Shown: piece after piece, positions 1 through 7,528 of the stretch
Numbering within the stretch: the stretch's first letter is position 1
Layout: the number at the start of each line of letters is the position of its first letter
Assembly: GCF_900177615.1 (NCBI RefSeq)
Contig: NZ_FXAP01000004.1
Coordinates: forward strand, 310,001-374,000
Length of the DNA: 64,000 bases
Direction of reading: 5' to 3'
Origin: Plantibacter flavus
GTDB lineage: Bacteria > Actinomycetota > Actinomycetes > Actinomycetales > Microbacteriaceae
Made by a program: the position numbers and the translations under genes
Notes under the pieces: model-generated
Told to the model about the DNA's origin: nothing
The model's input: only the letters and a program-made list of their open reading frames with translations
Databases searched by the model: none

Positions 1-2094
1 GTCCCGACCCCGACGACGCTCGGCGCCTTCGAGCGATTGCGTGACGCCGGGTTCCAGACCTTCCACGACGGCTCCGCCCCACTCGACACCGACGCCGGCG
101 TGGTCTTCGTCATGGCCGCGGGCGGCGGCCTCGTCGCGCTGGCGGTCGCCTGGCTCGTGCTCGGCCGGCACGCGCCGGTGCTCGCAGCCGTCCTGGTCTT
201 CGCCGTGTACGCCGGGCCGACGGTCGCCGTGTCGTTCCCCCTCGATCCGTGGGTGTTCGCGTTCGTCGCGCTCTCCTTCCTCTGGCTGCTCCGTGAGGAC
301 GTCCGACGCCGGGAGCTGCTGCGAGGCCTTGCCTCGGCCCGGGCTGCCGGCGATGGACGCGGCGTCGGCCCGTCGGCGATGACCGGTGCCGGTCGATTCG
401 GAGGCCTCGGCCCGGCCGTCCTGGTCAGTGCCGTGGCCGTGGTGGTCGCCCTCCTCACGCCGGCCGTGCTCCCCGACCTCGCCGTGCGGGACGTCACCGC
501 CGGCGCCCGCGGCAGCGGTCCGTTCGTGAACGGCATCAACCCGCTCATCTCGCTCGGCCAGAGCCTGCGGCGCCCCGCGAACACGACCGCCCTGGAGTAC
601 ACGACCACCGCCGACGAACCGCCGTACCTCAAGGTCACCGACCTCAACGAGTTCACCGGCACCGTCTGGGGACCGGACAACTCCGGCTACAACGACGGCA
701 ACACGCTGGACGCCTTCCCCGCGCCGGCGGGGCTCAGCGAAGCGATCCCGGTGGAGACCTTCGAGACGACGGTCACGGTGGACGCGCTGTCGAGCCCGTG
801 GCTGCCGCTGCCGTATCCGACGCAAAAGGTCGACGGGCTCCGCGGTGACTGGCGGTTCGAGGCCGCCGGGCTGACGGCGATGGCGGAGCGTGGATCCACC
901 CGCGGGCAGACGTACACGGCGACGAGCACGGCGATCCTGCCGACGGCGCAGCAGATGCGCGACGTCCCGCCGGTCGCCGACCCGGCGTCCGCCGCCCCGT
1001 ACCTCGAGCTACCCGACGACCTGCCGCAGATCATCCGGGACACGGCCGCCGACGTCACGGCGACCGCCTCGACCGACTACGACCGAGCGATCGCCCTGCA
1101 GCGCTACTTCCGCAGCACCTTCGAGTACTCGGAGTCGGCACCCGTCGAGGAGGGCTTCGACGGCAGCGGGGCGGAGGTCATCGCGACGTTCCTGGAGCGC
1201 AAGGCCGGCTACTGCATCCACTTCTCATCCGCGATGGCCGTGATGTCGCGCGTCCTCGGCATCCCCGCGCGCATCGCCATCGGGTACCTGCCGGGCACGA
1301 CGATCGACAACACCCCGGCGAACCGTGACACCTACATCGTCACCTCGGACCAGTTGCACGCCTGGCCGGAGCTGTACTTCGAGGGTGTGGGCTGGGTGCC
1401 GTTCGAGCCGACGGCCAGCCGTGGGGTCGTGACGCAGTTCAGTGATGCGAGCACGGCGACGCCTGGCAGCGGATCGGTGAGTCCCGACAGCCGTCCGGCT
1501 CCGACCGCGGCGTCGACGCCCACCCCCACCGCGGACGCGCTCGGCGGACCGACCTCGACCCAGTCCGGCGGGGCCTTCACCGCGGCCCTCGTCCCGCTCT
1601 CGATCCTGCTCGGTGTGCTGGTGCTGCTCGCCACCCCGTCGATCGCCCGAGGTCTCCGGCGTGCGGCCGGGCGGCGGCGTGCCCTCGCCGACGGGACGTC
1701 GTCGGGCTGGGCCTGGTCGGAGTTCCTCGACACCGCCCGCGACCTCGGCTTCCCCGTGACGTCGGCGGAGTCACCACGCGGGTTCGCGTCGAGGTTGCGT
1801 GGGCAGTTCCGGATCGAGTCCCCGGCCGTCGACCGGCTGGTGGCGGCGGTCGAACGGGAGAGCTATGCGCCGAGTGCCGGTGAGCGACCCGACGGCTGGG
1901 GCGATCCGCGGATCGGTTCCTCGGCTGGCGGTGCGGCGAGCGCCGGTTCGATCGACGCGGCGTTGGCTGAGGCGAAGGCGGCCCTGCGGTCGGCGAGCCA
2001 GCCGCTCGAACGTGTCCTCGCGGCAGTCCTCCCTCGATCGCTCGTGCTGCGGCGCGACCAACGGGTGGACTGGCGACCGCCTGCCGCGAGCTGA
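1..2094 (+). CDS. TgpA-like transglutaminase-core membrane protein (5' truncated)
   Basis: The reading frame is open from base 1, so the start lies upstream of the window. The visible order is several N-terminal membrane segments, an extracytoplasmic region, a transglutaminase-like core, a Ser/Thr/Pro-rich stretch, one more membrane segment and a cytoplasmic C-terminal domain of the DUF4129 type. The core carries the expected catalytic Cys in GYCIHF (codon 1213-1215) and His in QLHAWPE (codon 1357-1359). This layout matches TgpA/DUF3488 proteins, which in actinobacteria usually sit beside a MoxR ATPase and a DUF58 gene; those would lie upstream, outside the window. The substrate is unknown; a role in surface protein processing is inferred. 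Confidence 0.88.
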   Translation, partial: VPTPTTLGAFERLRDAGFQTFHDGSAPLDTDAGVVFVMAAGGGLVALAVAWLVLGRHAPVLAAVLVFAVYAGPTVAVSFPLDPWVFAFVALSFLWLLREDVRRRELLRGLASARAAGDGRGVGPSAMTGAGRFGGLGPAVLVSAVAVVVALLTPAVLPDLAVRDVTAGARGSGPFVNGINPLISLGQSLRRPANTTALEYTTTADEPPYLKVTDLNEFTGTVWGPDNSGYNDGNTLDAFPAPAGLSEAIPVETFETTVTVDALSSPWLPLPYPTQKVDGLRGDWRFEAAGLTAMAERGSTRGQTYTATSTAILPTAQQMRDVPPVADPASAAPYLELPDDLPQIIRDTAADVTATASTDYDRAIALQRYFRSTFEYSESAPVEEGFDGSGAEVIATFLERKAGYCIHFSSAMAVMSRVLGIPARIAIGYLPGTTIDNTPANRDTYIVTSDQLHAWPELYFEGVGWVPFEPTASRGVVTQFSDASTATPGSGSVSPDSRPAPTAASTPTPTADALGGPTSTQSGGAFTAALVPLSILLGVLVLLATPSIARGLRRAAGRRRALADGTSSGWAWSEFLDTARDLGFPVTSAESPRGFASRLRGQFRIESPAVDRLVAAVERESYAPSAGERPDGWGDPRIGSSAGGAASAGSIDAALAEAKAALRSASQPLERVLAAVLPRSLVLRRDQRVDWRPPAAS

Positions 2095-2237
2095 CTGGAG
2101 CGGCGGTCCGTGTCGGTGTCTCCGACCGTGGGTGTTCGTGCTCGGCCGGGCTCGGAGCGCGGCGGCGGGGCCGGGTGGCGCGCGGCGGTCCGGGAACCAG
2201 GTATGCTGCTATCTGGCCGTTTTTCACAAACAGCCAT

Positions 2238-2325
2238 GGAGAATTCGCCTAGTGGCCTATGGCGCACGCTTGGAAAGCGTGTTGGGTTAACGCCCTCGGG
2301 GGTTCGAATCCCCCATTCTCCGCCA
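2238..2325 (+). tRNA. tRNA-Ser (anticodon GGA)
   Basis: An 88-nt cloverleaf with a 7-bp acceptor stem (GGAGAAT/ATTCTCC), a long variable arm typical of tRNA-Ser, anticodon loop TTGGAAA giving anticodon GGA, and a T loop in GGGGGTTCGAATCCCCC. Discriminator G and CCA are encoded. A TATGCT hexamer at about 2202 is a possible -10 box. Confidence 0.96.
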
Positions 2326-2336
2326 GCTTCGCCGTG

Positions 2337-2361
2337 AACGCCCCGCCCACCGCGGGGCGTT
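2337..2361 (+). terminator. Terminator after tRNA-Ser
   Basis: Perfect 10-bp inverted repeat AACGCCCCGC / GCGGGGCGTT around a 5-nt loop, starting 11 nt after the tRNA CCA. There is no strong T run, as is usual in high-GC actinobacteria. Confidence 0.8.
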
Positions 2362-2402
2362 CTGCGTTTCCGGGGTCAACCCAAGTGACGTATTCCCGTG
2401 GT

Positions 2403-2568
2403 GCCAGCGCGGTGCGCTGACGTGAGCGCGGGTCACACGCGTGACCGCGGGTCTCCGGAGGGTCGCGCTCAGGGCTACGACCCGCGCCCACGCCGAATGC
2501 GCGACTCCCGGGTCAGCGCACCGCGCTGACGCCGAGTCCGCCCACCTCACGTCAGCGCACCGCGCTGA
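2403..2568 (+). repeat. Intergenic hairpin element, copy A
   Basis: Left arm CCAGCGCGGTGCGCTGACGT, then GAGCGCGGGTCACACGCG, a central CTCCGGAG palindrome and the CGCCGA core. It ends with two copies of the complementary right arm (TCAGCGCACCGCGCTGA), at about 2512 and 2550. Lies between tRNA-Ser and marR, both rightward. Six relatives occur in the window; see findings. Confidence 0.85.
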
Positions 2569-2588
2569 ATGAGTGGATCATTCGATGG

Positions 2589-2623
2589 TTGACAGTTAGA
2601 ACTCAAAGCGTTAGTGTTCTAAC
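2589..2623 (+). promoter_or_regulatory. marR promoter and operator (leaderless)
   Basis: TTGACA at 2589-2594, 17 bp spacer, TAGTGT at 2612-2617, then 7 nt to the ATG at 2625, so transcription should begin at the start codon. Perfect inverted repeat GTTAGAAC (2595-2602) / GTTCTAAC (2616-2623) brackets the spacer and -10 box, as expected for MarR autorepression. Confidence 0.8.
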
Positions 2624-2624
2624 C

Positions 2625-3068
2625 ATGGACGACGAGACACCCACTCTCAGCAGCGCACTCGAACTGGTCCGTTGGATCGGGTGGGCCCAGCGCAAAGCCG
2701 GCGAGGACTGGATCCGAGCCCGCGAGCTCAGTCACGAACAGGCCTTCGTCCTCGGCCACCTCGTCCGGCATCCAGGATCGAGCCAACGCGACATCGCCGA
2801 GGTGAGCCGGACGAGCGCCGCCAGCGTCTCGAGCCTCCTGCAGGGACTCGAACGTCGAGACCTCGTCGAACGCCGCACGGAAGACGGAAACGCACGCACC
2901 AAGCGCGTCTACGCCACCCCGCTCGGCACCGACCTCATCGCCGGGTTCGAGACCGCGATGGCCGAGGCCGACGACATCATCCTCACCCCGTTGGACCAGA
3001 GCGAACGCGACACCCTGCACGCTCTGCTCACGAAGCTGACGGCCCACCTGCCGCAGCCGACCCGCTGA
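2625..3068 (+). CDS. MarR-family transcriptional regulator
   Basis: 147 aa winged-helix repressor. Residues 50-82 form the helix-turn-helix (SQRDIAEVSRTSAASVSSLL) and 83-98 the wing (DGNARTKRVYATP). A TTG at 2589 also opens the frame, but that would place the -35 box and the operator inside the gene, so ATG 2625 is preferred; there is no Shine-Dalgarno site, which fits leaderless translation. The next gene on the same strand is a MATE exporter 233 bp downstream. MarR-MATE pairs usually form a drug- or phenolic-responsive efflux circuit; the inducer here is unknown. Confidence 0.9.
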   Translation: MDDETPTLSSALELVRWIGWAQRKAGEDWIRARELSHEQAFVLGHLVRHPGSSQRDIAEVSRTSAASVSSLLQGLERRDLVERRTEDGNARTKRVYATPLGTDLIAGFETAMAEADDIILTPLDQSERDTLHALLTKLTAHLPQPTR

Positions 3069-3301
3069 TCGACGCTCGGGGAACCCGAGCTCCCTGACCA
3101 CGCGCCGAGACCACTCGCCGCGTCATCCACCGACCGCCGCACACGATGGCGACCGCGAACGCCACGACGGCGCTGTCCGTCGCGCCCGGACGCCTGCTGA
3201 GCCCTTCCGCCCAGCCGCGCCGGACGACCACCCCATCATCGAACCCTCGCCGCGCCGGCGCTCATCGTCGCGCCCGGAACCCGCCCGAAACGGAGCCTGC
3301 C

Positions 3302-4855
3302 ATGCACCCCGACGACCACACCGATCCGACAACCGGAACACCCATCGACCGCAGCACCGCACCCTCGACGGACGCCGCATCCACGACCACTTCCGTCCCT
3401 GCCGCCGCACCCGACACCGCGACCGCCTCCGCTCCGGTCACCGGCGCCGCGAACGCGGTGGGTGGCAACCGCTGGTACCTCTCGACCGCCCCGATCATCA
3501 GGGCACTGATCCACCTGTGCGTCCCGATGGCAGCGGCCCTGGTCGTGAGCGCCGTCTACAACCTCATCAACGCGGGTGTCGTCGGCTCGCTGCACGACAC
3601 CACCCTGCTCGCCGCGATCACGCTCGGAGCCCCGATCCTCGGACTGATCATGGCCATCGGCGACCTGTTCGGCGTCGGTGGCGGCGCCCTCATCTCCAGA
3701 CTCCTGGGCGCCTCCGAACACGACCCGGCACAGGCCGGGGACATCAAACGGGCCGCCTCCTTCTCCGTCTGGGGCGCATTCCTGACGGGCGCCGTCCTGG
3801 GTGGGATCGGCCTCGTCTTCCTCGGTCCACTCGTGTCACTGCTCGGGGCGGACGCGGTCACCGCCCCGGCGACCTCGGCGTTCATCGGTGTCATGCTCGC
3901 GTTCATCCCCGTCATGGCGACCGCGTTCTGCCTGGAACAGCTCGTGCGGGCCGAGGGTGCCGCCCGTCAGGTGATGATCGCCCTCATCGCGTCGGCCGTG
4001 GCGAACCTCGTCCTCGATCTCGTCTTCATCCTCGGCTTCGGCTGGGGTGTCGCCGGTGCGGCGCTCGCGATGGGCGTGGCGAACCTCGGTGTCCTCGTCT
4101 ACTTCGTGGCGTGGTTGCAGCGCAACAGCGAGCACGTCAGCCTGGCACCGCGCTGGTTCACGCTGTCACCGACCATCCTCAAGCCGGTCCTCGGGGTCGG
4201 TGTCAGCACGCTCCTGCAGTCCGGGTTCCTCATCGTCACCGCGCTCGTGTTGAACACGCTGGCCGCGGCCTACGGAGACGCCCCACTCGCCGCCATGGGC
4301 GTCGCGGTCCGGATCGCCCAGGTACCCGAGTTCCTGGTGATGGGCGTCACCTTCGGCGTGCTCCCACTGCTCGCCTACGCGTTCGGCAAGGGCGACGGCG
4401 CGCGCCTCCGGTCCGCTCTCCGCGCCTCGGCACTCGCGGTCGGTGGGATCTCGGTCCTCTTCGCCGGCGTCGTCTTCGTCCTGCGTGAGCCGATCGTCTC
4501 CGCGTTCATCGCCGATCCCGCCGTCCTCGGCCTCGGCGTCACGATCCTCGTCGCCCAGCTCACCGCGATGATCGCCAACGGGTTCACCGGGCTCATCACC
4601 TCGCTCTTCCAAGCGACCGGGCGAGCACTTCCCGCGGCGGTCATGGCCGTCACCCAGGGCGTGCTGTTCGTCCCGATCGTCCTCCTCGGGAACCTGTGGT
4701 TCGGACTCGGTGGCATCGTCTGGTCGCTCACCGTGACGGAGGTCATCGTCTTCCTGGTGGGGGTCCTGCTCTGGCTCGGCTCGCGACGGGCCATCGATCG
4801 GGGGCTCGCAGCCGGTTCCCCGGAGCGCGCCGAGGCGCAACTCGCCGACGCCTGA
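3302..4855 (+). CDS. MATE-family multidrug efflux transporter
   Basis: 517 aa inner-membrane antiporter. About 50 Thr/Pro/Asp-rich, probably disordered, residues precede roughly 12 membrane helices in the usual two six-helix repeats, starting at about residue 60 (WYLSTAPIIRALIHLCVPMA). The frame is open from 3146, but ATG 3302 has a GGAG site at about 3292 and gives a normal MATE core, so it was chosen. MATE proteins export cationic or amphipathic compounds using a Na+ or H+ gradient. The marR gene upstream points to inducible expression. Hairpin element copy B begins 8 bp after the stop codon and may end the transcript. Confidence 0.9.
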   Translation: MHPDDHTDPTTGTPIDRSTAPSTDAASTTTSVPAAAPDTATASAPVTGAANAVGGNRWYLSTAPIIRALIHLCVPMAAALVVSAVYNLINAGVVGSLHDTTLLAAITLGAPILGLIMAIGDLFGVGGGALISRLLGASEHDPAQAGDIKRAASFSVWGAFLTGAVLGGIGLVFLGPLVSLLGADAVTAPATSAFIGVMLAFIPVMATAFCLEQLVRAEGAARQVMIALIASAVANLVLDLVFILGFGWGVAGAALAMGVANLGVLVYFVAWLQRNSEHVSLAPRWFTLSPTILKPVLGVGVSTLLQSGFLIVTALVLNTLAAAYGDAPLAAMGVAVRIAQVPEFLVMGVTFGVLPLLAYAFGKGDGARLRSALRASALAVGGISVLFAGVVFVLREPIVSAFIADPAVLGLGVTILVAQLTAMIANGFTGLITSLFQATGRALPAAVMAVTQGVLFVPIVLLGNLWFGLGGIVWSLTVTEVIVFLVGVLLWLGSRRAIDRGLAAGSPERAEAQLADA

Positions 4856-4862
4856 CGGACTG

Positions 4863-4990
4863 CCAGCGCGGTGCGCTGACGTGAGCGCGGGTCACACGCG
4901 CGGGCGCGGGCCTCCAGAGGGCCGCGCCCACGTCCATGACCCGCGCTCACGCCGATTGCAGCTATCTCACGTCAGCGCACCGCGCCGGCG
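4863..4990 (+). repeat. Intergenic hairpin element, copy B
   Basis: Left arm CCAGCGCGGTGCGCTGACGT at 4863, core CTCACGCCGATT at about 4946, right arm CTCACGTCAGCGCACCGCGC at about 4966. Lies between the convergent MATE and GNAT genes. About 70 bp of GC-rich sequence without other visible signals follows. Confidence 0.85.
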
Positions 4991-5064
4991 CCCACACCAC
5001 CGCGCTCGGGTCGGCGCTCCGCGCTGGCGACACCCCGCCGGGCGCGCGGACCGGCCCGGGCGCA

Positions 5065-5565
5065 TCACCCCGCCGAGGCGTCGAGGACCACCCGCATCAC
5101 CGCGTTCTCGATGAGCACCCCGCGGCGCTCGACGCGCTGCTCGCGGACCACGACGAAGCCGTGGCGCTCGAACACCGGCTGCGCCGTCCGACTCGCCTGC
5201 ACGGTCACCTCCCCGAGCCCCACCGCCCGGGCTTCGTCGAGCACCTGACGGATGAGCGCGGACCCGACACCGCGTCGTCCCGCGTCCGGATCGACGAACA
5301 GCATGTCGAGGTAGCCGGTCTCGACGTGCAGATCGGTGAATCCGACCACCGAACCGTCGAGCTCGGCCACCCACGTCGTCACCGCGGCACGCCGGGCGGC
5401 CCAATCGTCCAGCACGGCGCCTGCCGGGTCGTCCGGCACCCAGGCGGCGAGCTGCTCGGCCGTGTAGTGGGCGGCAGCCGTCACCCGCACCGCGCGCCGG
5501 AAGACCGACCTGGTCGCTCGCGCATCGGTGTCGCGGTAGCGGCGGATCCGGGCGTCATCGAGCAC
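5065..5565 (-). CDS. GNAT-family N-acetyltransferase
   Basis: 166 aa. The acetyl-CoA binding motif A is visible as DPDAGRRGVGSALIRQ, followed by a motif B region ending FERHGFVVVREQRV. The substrate cannot be predicted. The frame extends to 5613, but GTG 5565 starts where family similarity plausibly begins (LDDARIRRYRDTDA) and has a TAGGCT hexamer 7 nt upstream, which suggests a leaderless mRNA. The gene ends facing MATE with hairpin element copy B between them, and starts 54 bp from the stop of the next leftward gene. Confidence 0.85.
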   Translation of the reverse strand: MLDDARIRRYRDTDARATRSVFRRAVRVTAAAHYTAEQLAAWVPDDPAGAVLDDWAARRAAVTTWVAELDGSVVGFTDLHVETGYLDMLFVDPDAGRRGVGSALIRQVLDEARAVGLGEVTVQASRTAQPVFERHGFVVVREQRVERRGVLIENAVMRVVLDASAG

Positions 5566-5572
5566 GCGCGTC

Positions 5573-5578
5573 AGCCTA
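5573..5578 (-). promoter_or_regulatory. -10 box of leaderless GNAT gene
   Basis: TAGGCT on the minus strand, 7 nt before GTG 5565. Confidence 0.6.
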
Positions 5579-5619
5579 GCCGGAGCGCCGGGAGGCCGCG
5601 ACGCCGCGAGCAAGCGACC

Positions 5620-5979
5620 TCAGCCCTCGAACGCCGGGATCTCCGAGAGCTCGGTGTACACGGGGATTCCGCGCTGACGGGCGATCGCGACGTCGGTGTC
5701 GGCACCGGACGACTCCCCCGGCAACCGGAGTACGGCGTCGCAGTGCTGGAGCAACCGCCTCGCCGTCTCGTACATCACGTCACTGTCGCCCGCCGCGGTG
5801 TCGATCCCACGCAGGATCGGCAGCGCGACCCACTCCCCGATCATCGGGACGTGACCGAGCGCGTAGATGGGCGCCGCAGCGGCTTCGAGTCGTTCCAGGT
5901 TGCGGGCGATGGCGTCGGGATCACCGCCGGTCCCGGAGCGGTAAGGGCCGGCGATGAGAATGAGGAGTGGCGTTGTCAT
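5620..5979 (-). CDS. DUF4406-like nucleoside 2-deoxyribosyltransferase-fold protein
   Basis: 119 aa. The N-terminus LLILIAGPYR followed by a loop and DPDAIARNLERL, plus the GADTDVAIARQRGIPVYT segment, resembles DUF4406 and nucleoside 2-deoxyribosyltransferase-like proteins that bind nucleotides in a Rossmann-like fold. Biochemical function is unknown. The frame is open to 6060, but ATG 5979 lies 7 nt after a TACAGT box (leaderless), which keeps the operator outside the gene. Divergent from deoR with 56 bp between the starts, so the two probably share regulation. Confidence 0.75.
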   Translation of the reverse strand: MTTPLLILIAGPYRSGTGGDPDAIARNLERLEAAAAPIYALGHVPMIGEWVALPILRGIDTAAGDSDVMYETARRLLQHCDAVLRLPGESSGADTDVAIARQRGIPVYTELSEIPAFEG

Positions 5980-5986
5980 GTCCAGC

Positions 5987-6016
5987 ACTGTAGCGTTAAC
6001 CGTGCACGATCGTGCA
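5987..6016. promoter_or_regulatory. Divergent promoter with palindromic operator
   Basis: Perfect 14-bp palindrome TGCACGATCGTGCA at 6003-6016. On the minus strand TTGCAC (overlapping the palindrome), a 19-bp spacer and TACAGT (5987-5992) form the promoter of the 5979 gene. The palindrome also lies 20 bp upstream of the deoR ATG, so a dimeric repressor could control both genes. Confidence 0.7.
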
Positions 6017-6035
6017 ACATCACGAAGGAGCACGC

Positions 6036-6800
6036 ATGCTGAGCGCCCAACGACGGTCACACCTGCTCGACCTCCTCGATCGGGACGGCCGGATCGTCGC
6101 GAAGGACGCCGCTGCTGCGCTCGGACTCTCCGAGGACTCGATCCGCCGAGACCTCCGCGAGCTGGCCGAAGCCGGCCTCTGCGTCCGCGTCTACGGCGGG
6201 GCGCTCCCGGTCCCGGCGGCCGACCGCCCGTTCCGGGATCGACTGTCCCTCGGGACGGCGAGCAAGGAGCGCGTCGCCCGCATCGCCGCCGAGCGGATCC
6301 GACCCGGCAGCACCATCATCATCGACGCCGGCACCACCGCGCTCGCACTCGCGCGACTCCTCCCGGACGACCCGACCCTCACCGTCATCACCCCGAGCCC
6401 GGCGGTCGCACTCGCCGTGGCGGAGCACTCGCCGGCACGCGTCATCATGATCGGCGGCGAACTCGGACGTCACTCGATGGTCGCGGGCGGCGCTCTCGCC
6501 GCGGAAGCCATTCGCCACCTGAGCGCCGACGCCTGCTTCCTCGGCGTCACGGGCTTCCATCCCGAACACGGCCTCACCACCGGCGACCTCGACGACGCCG
6601 CGACGAAACGGGCCCTCGCCGAGCGCAGCACCGACGTCTACGTGCTCGCGAGCGAGGAGAAGGTCGGAGCCGTCTCCCGGTACCCGGTGCTCGATGTCGG
6701 CGAGGTCACCGAGGTCATCGTCGACCCGAAGACGGACGGACCTGATCCATCGACGCGAACCGAGGGTTCAGACGCGCGGGATCATCAGGATCGCGGGTAG
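6036..6800 (+). CDS. DeoR-family transcriptional regulator
   Basis: 254 aa. N-terminal DeoR helix-turn-helix (residues about 5-55, RIVAKDAAAALGLSEDSIRRDL), then a sugar-phosphate-isomerase-like DeoRC sensor domain with GTTALALA and VIMIGGEL motifs and a TTGDLDDAATKRAL segment. These proteins usually sense phosphorylated sugars or nucleosides. ATG 6036 has an AAGGAG site 5 nt upstream; a longer frame from 6012 would run towards the operator. The last 16 bp overlap the converging glycosyltransferase gene. The 14-bp palindrome upstream is the natural binding site and suggests control of itself and the divergent gene. Confidence 0.88.
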   Translation: MLSAQRRSHLLDLLDRDGRIVAKDAAAALGLSEDSIRRDLRELAEAGLCVRVYGGALPVPAADRPFRDRLSLGTASKERVARIAAERIRPGSTIIIDAGTTALALARLLPDDPTLTVITPSPAVALAVAEHSPARVIMIGGELGRHSMVAGGALAAEAIRHLSADACFLGVTGFHPEHGLTTGDLDDAATKRALAERSTDVYVLASEEKVGAVSRYPVLDVGEVTEVIVDPKTDGPDPSTRTEGSDARDHQDRG

Positions 6801-7528
6801 GTCTCGGCGAGGAACGCGGCGTAGCCACCCGGGGTCCGGCCGCGTCGCCGACCCGAGGTCTCGACGGGCGCATCCAGCGTCGGCACGACCTGGAGGCCCG
6901 ATGCCCGGGCACGCTCGACGAGATCGACGTCCTCATGCTCGGCCAGCTCACGGAAGCCGCCGAGTTCGTCGAGCCGATCGGCCCGGACACCCAGATTGGC
7001 CCCGTGTACGTTGCCCGGCAGATGTCCGGGCGGGTGGGTCAGCGACCACCGCTCCACGTCGTCCTCGGAGAAGTCCGTGAAGGCGGGACGGACGGTCCCG
7101 AGGAGGACGTCGACACCGTCGTCGAACGCATCGGCGTGCACGGAGAACCAGTCCTCCGGGACGCGCGAGTCGGCGTCGGTGTTGGCGATCCACCGCTCTG
7201 ACACGTCGGCAGCGGCCGATCCGACAGCACCTGATCCCCCAGCACCCGATCCCACAGCGGCCGCGACACCCGCCCGCCGGGCCGCCCCGACACTGCGCTC
7301 GTCGATGACGACGGTGACCGCCTCCTCGGGGCCGAAGCCCGCCAACCGCGCCCGGACGATCCGCGCCGTGTCGTCGCGGCAGTCGTCGAGCACCACGACG
7401 ATCCCCACCTGCAGCTCGGGACGGACACGCAGCACGGCGGAACGCGCGATGAGCAGCGCGTCGAGGCATGCCCCGATCAGCTCCTCCTCGTCGTGTGCGG
7501 GCACGACGGCATCGATCCGACGCAGCAT
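6785..7528 (-). CDS. Family 2 glycosyltransferase
   Basis: 247 aa GT-A fold enzyme. Begins with IDAVVPAHDEEELIGACLDAL (nucleotide-sugar binding) and has an acidic NTDADSRVP motif equivalent to the metal-binding DXD, followed by the acceptor region GGFRELAEHEDVDL. No membrane segments are seen, so it probably acts at the cytoplasmic face. Its ATG overlaps the stop codon of the upstream gene by one base (TGATG), implying translational coupling. Third gene of an operon with an acyl-CoA dehydrogenase and a deacetylase/methyltransferase, so it probably builds a modified glycoconjugate; donor and acceptor are unknown. Confidence 0.88.
   Translation of the reverse strand: MLRRIDAVVPAHDEEELIGACLDALLIARSAVLRVRPELQVGIVVVLDDCRDDTARIVRARLAGFGPEEAVTVVIDERSVGAARRAGVAAAVGSGAGGSGAVGSAAADVSERWIANTDADSRVPEDWFSVHADAFDDGVDVLLGTVRPAFTDFSEDDVERWSLTHPPGHLPGNVHGANLGVRADRLDELGGFRELAEHEDVDLVERARASGLQVVPTLDAPVETSGRRRGRTPGGYAAFLAETYPRS

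Noticed and set aside
2238-2325. tRNA-Ser as an integration site of a mobile island
   Set aside because: No integrase gene, no second copy of the tRNA 3' end seen nearby, and the following genes look chromosomal.
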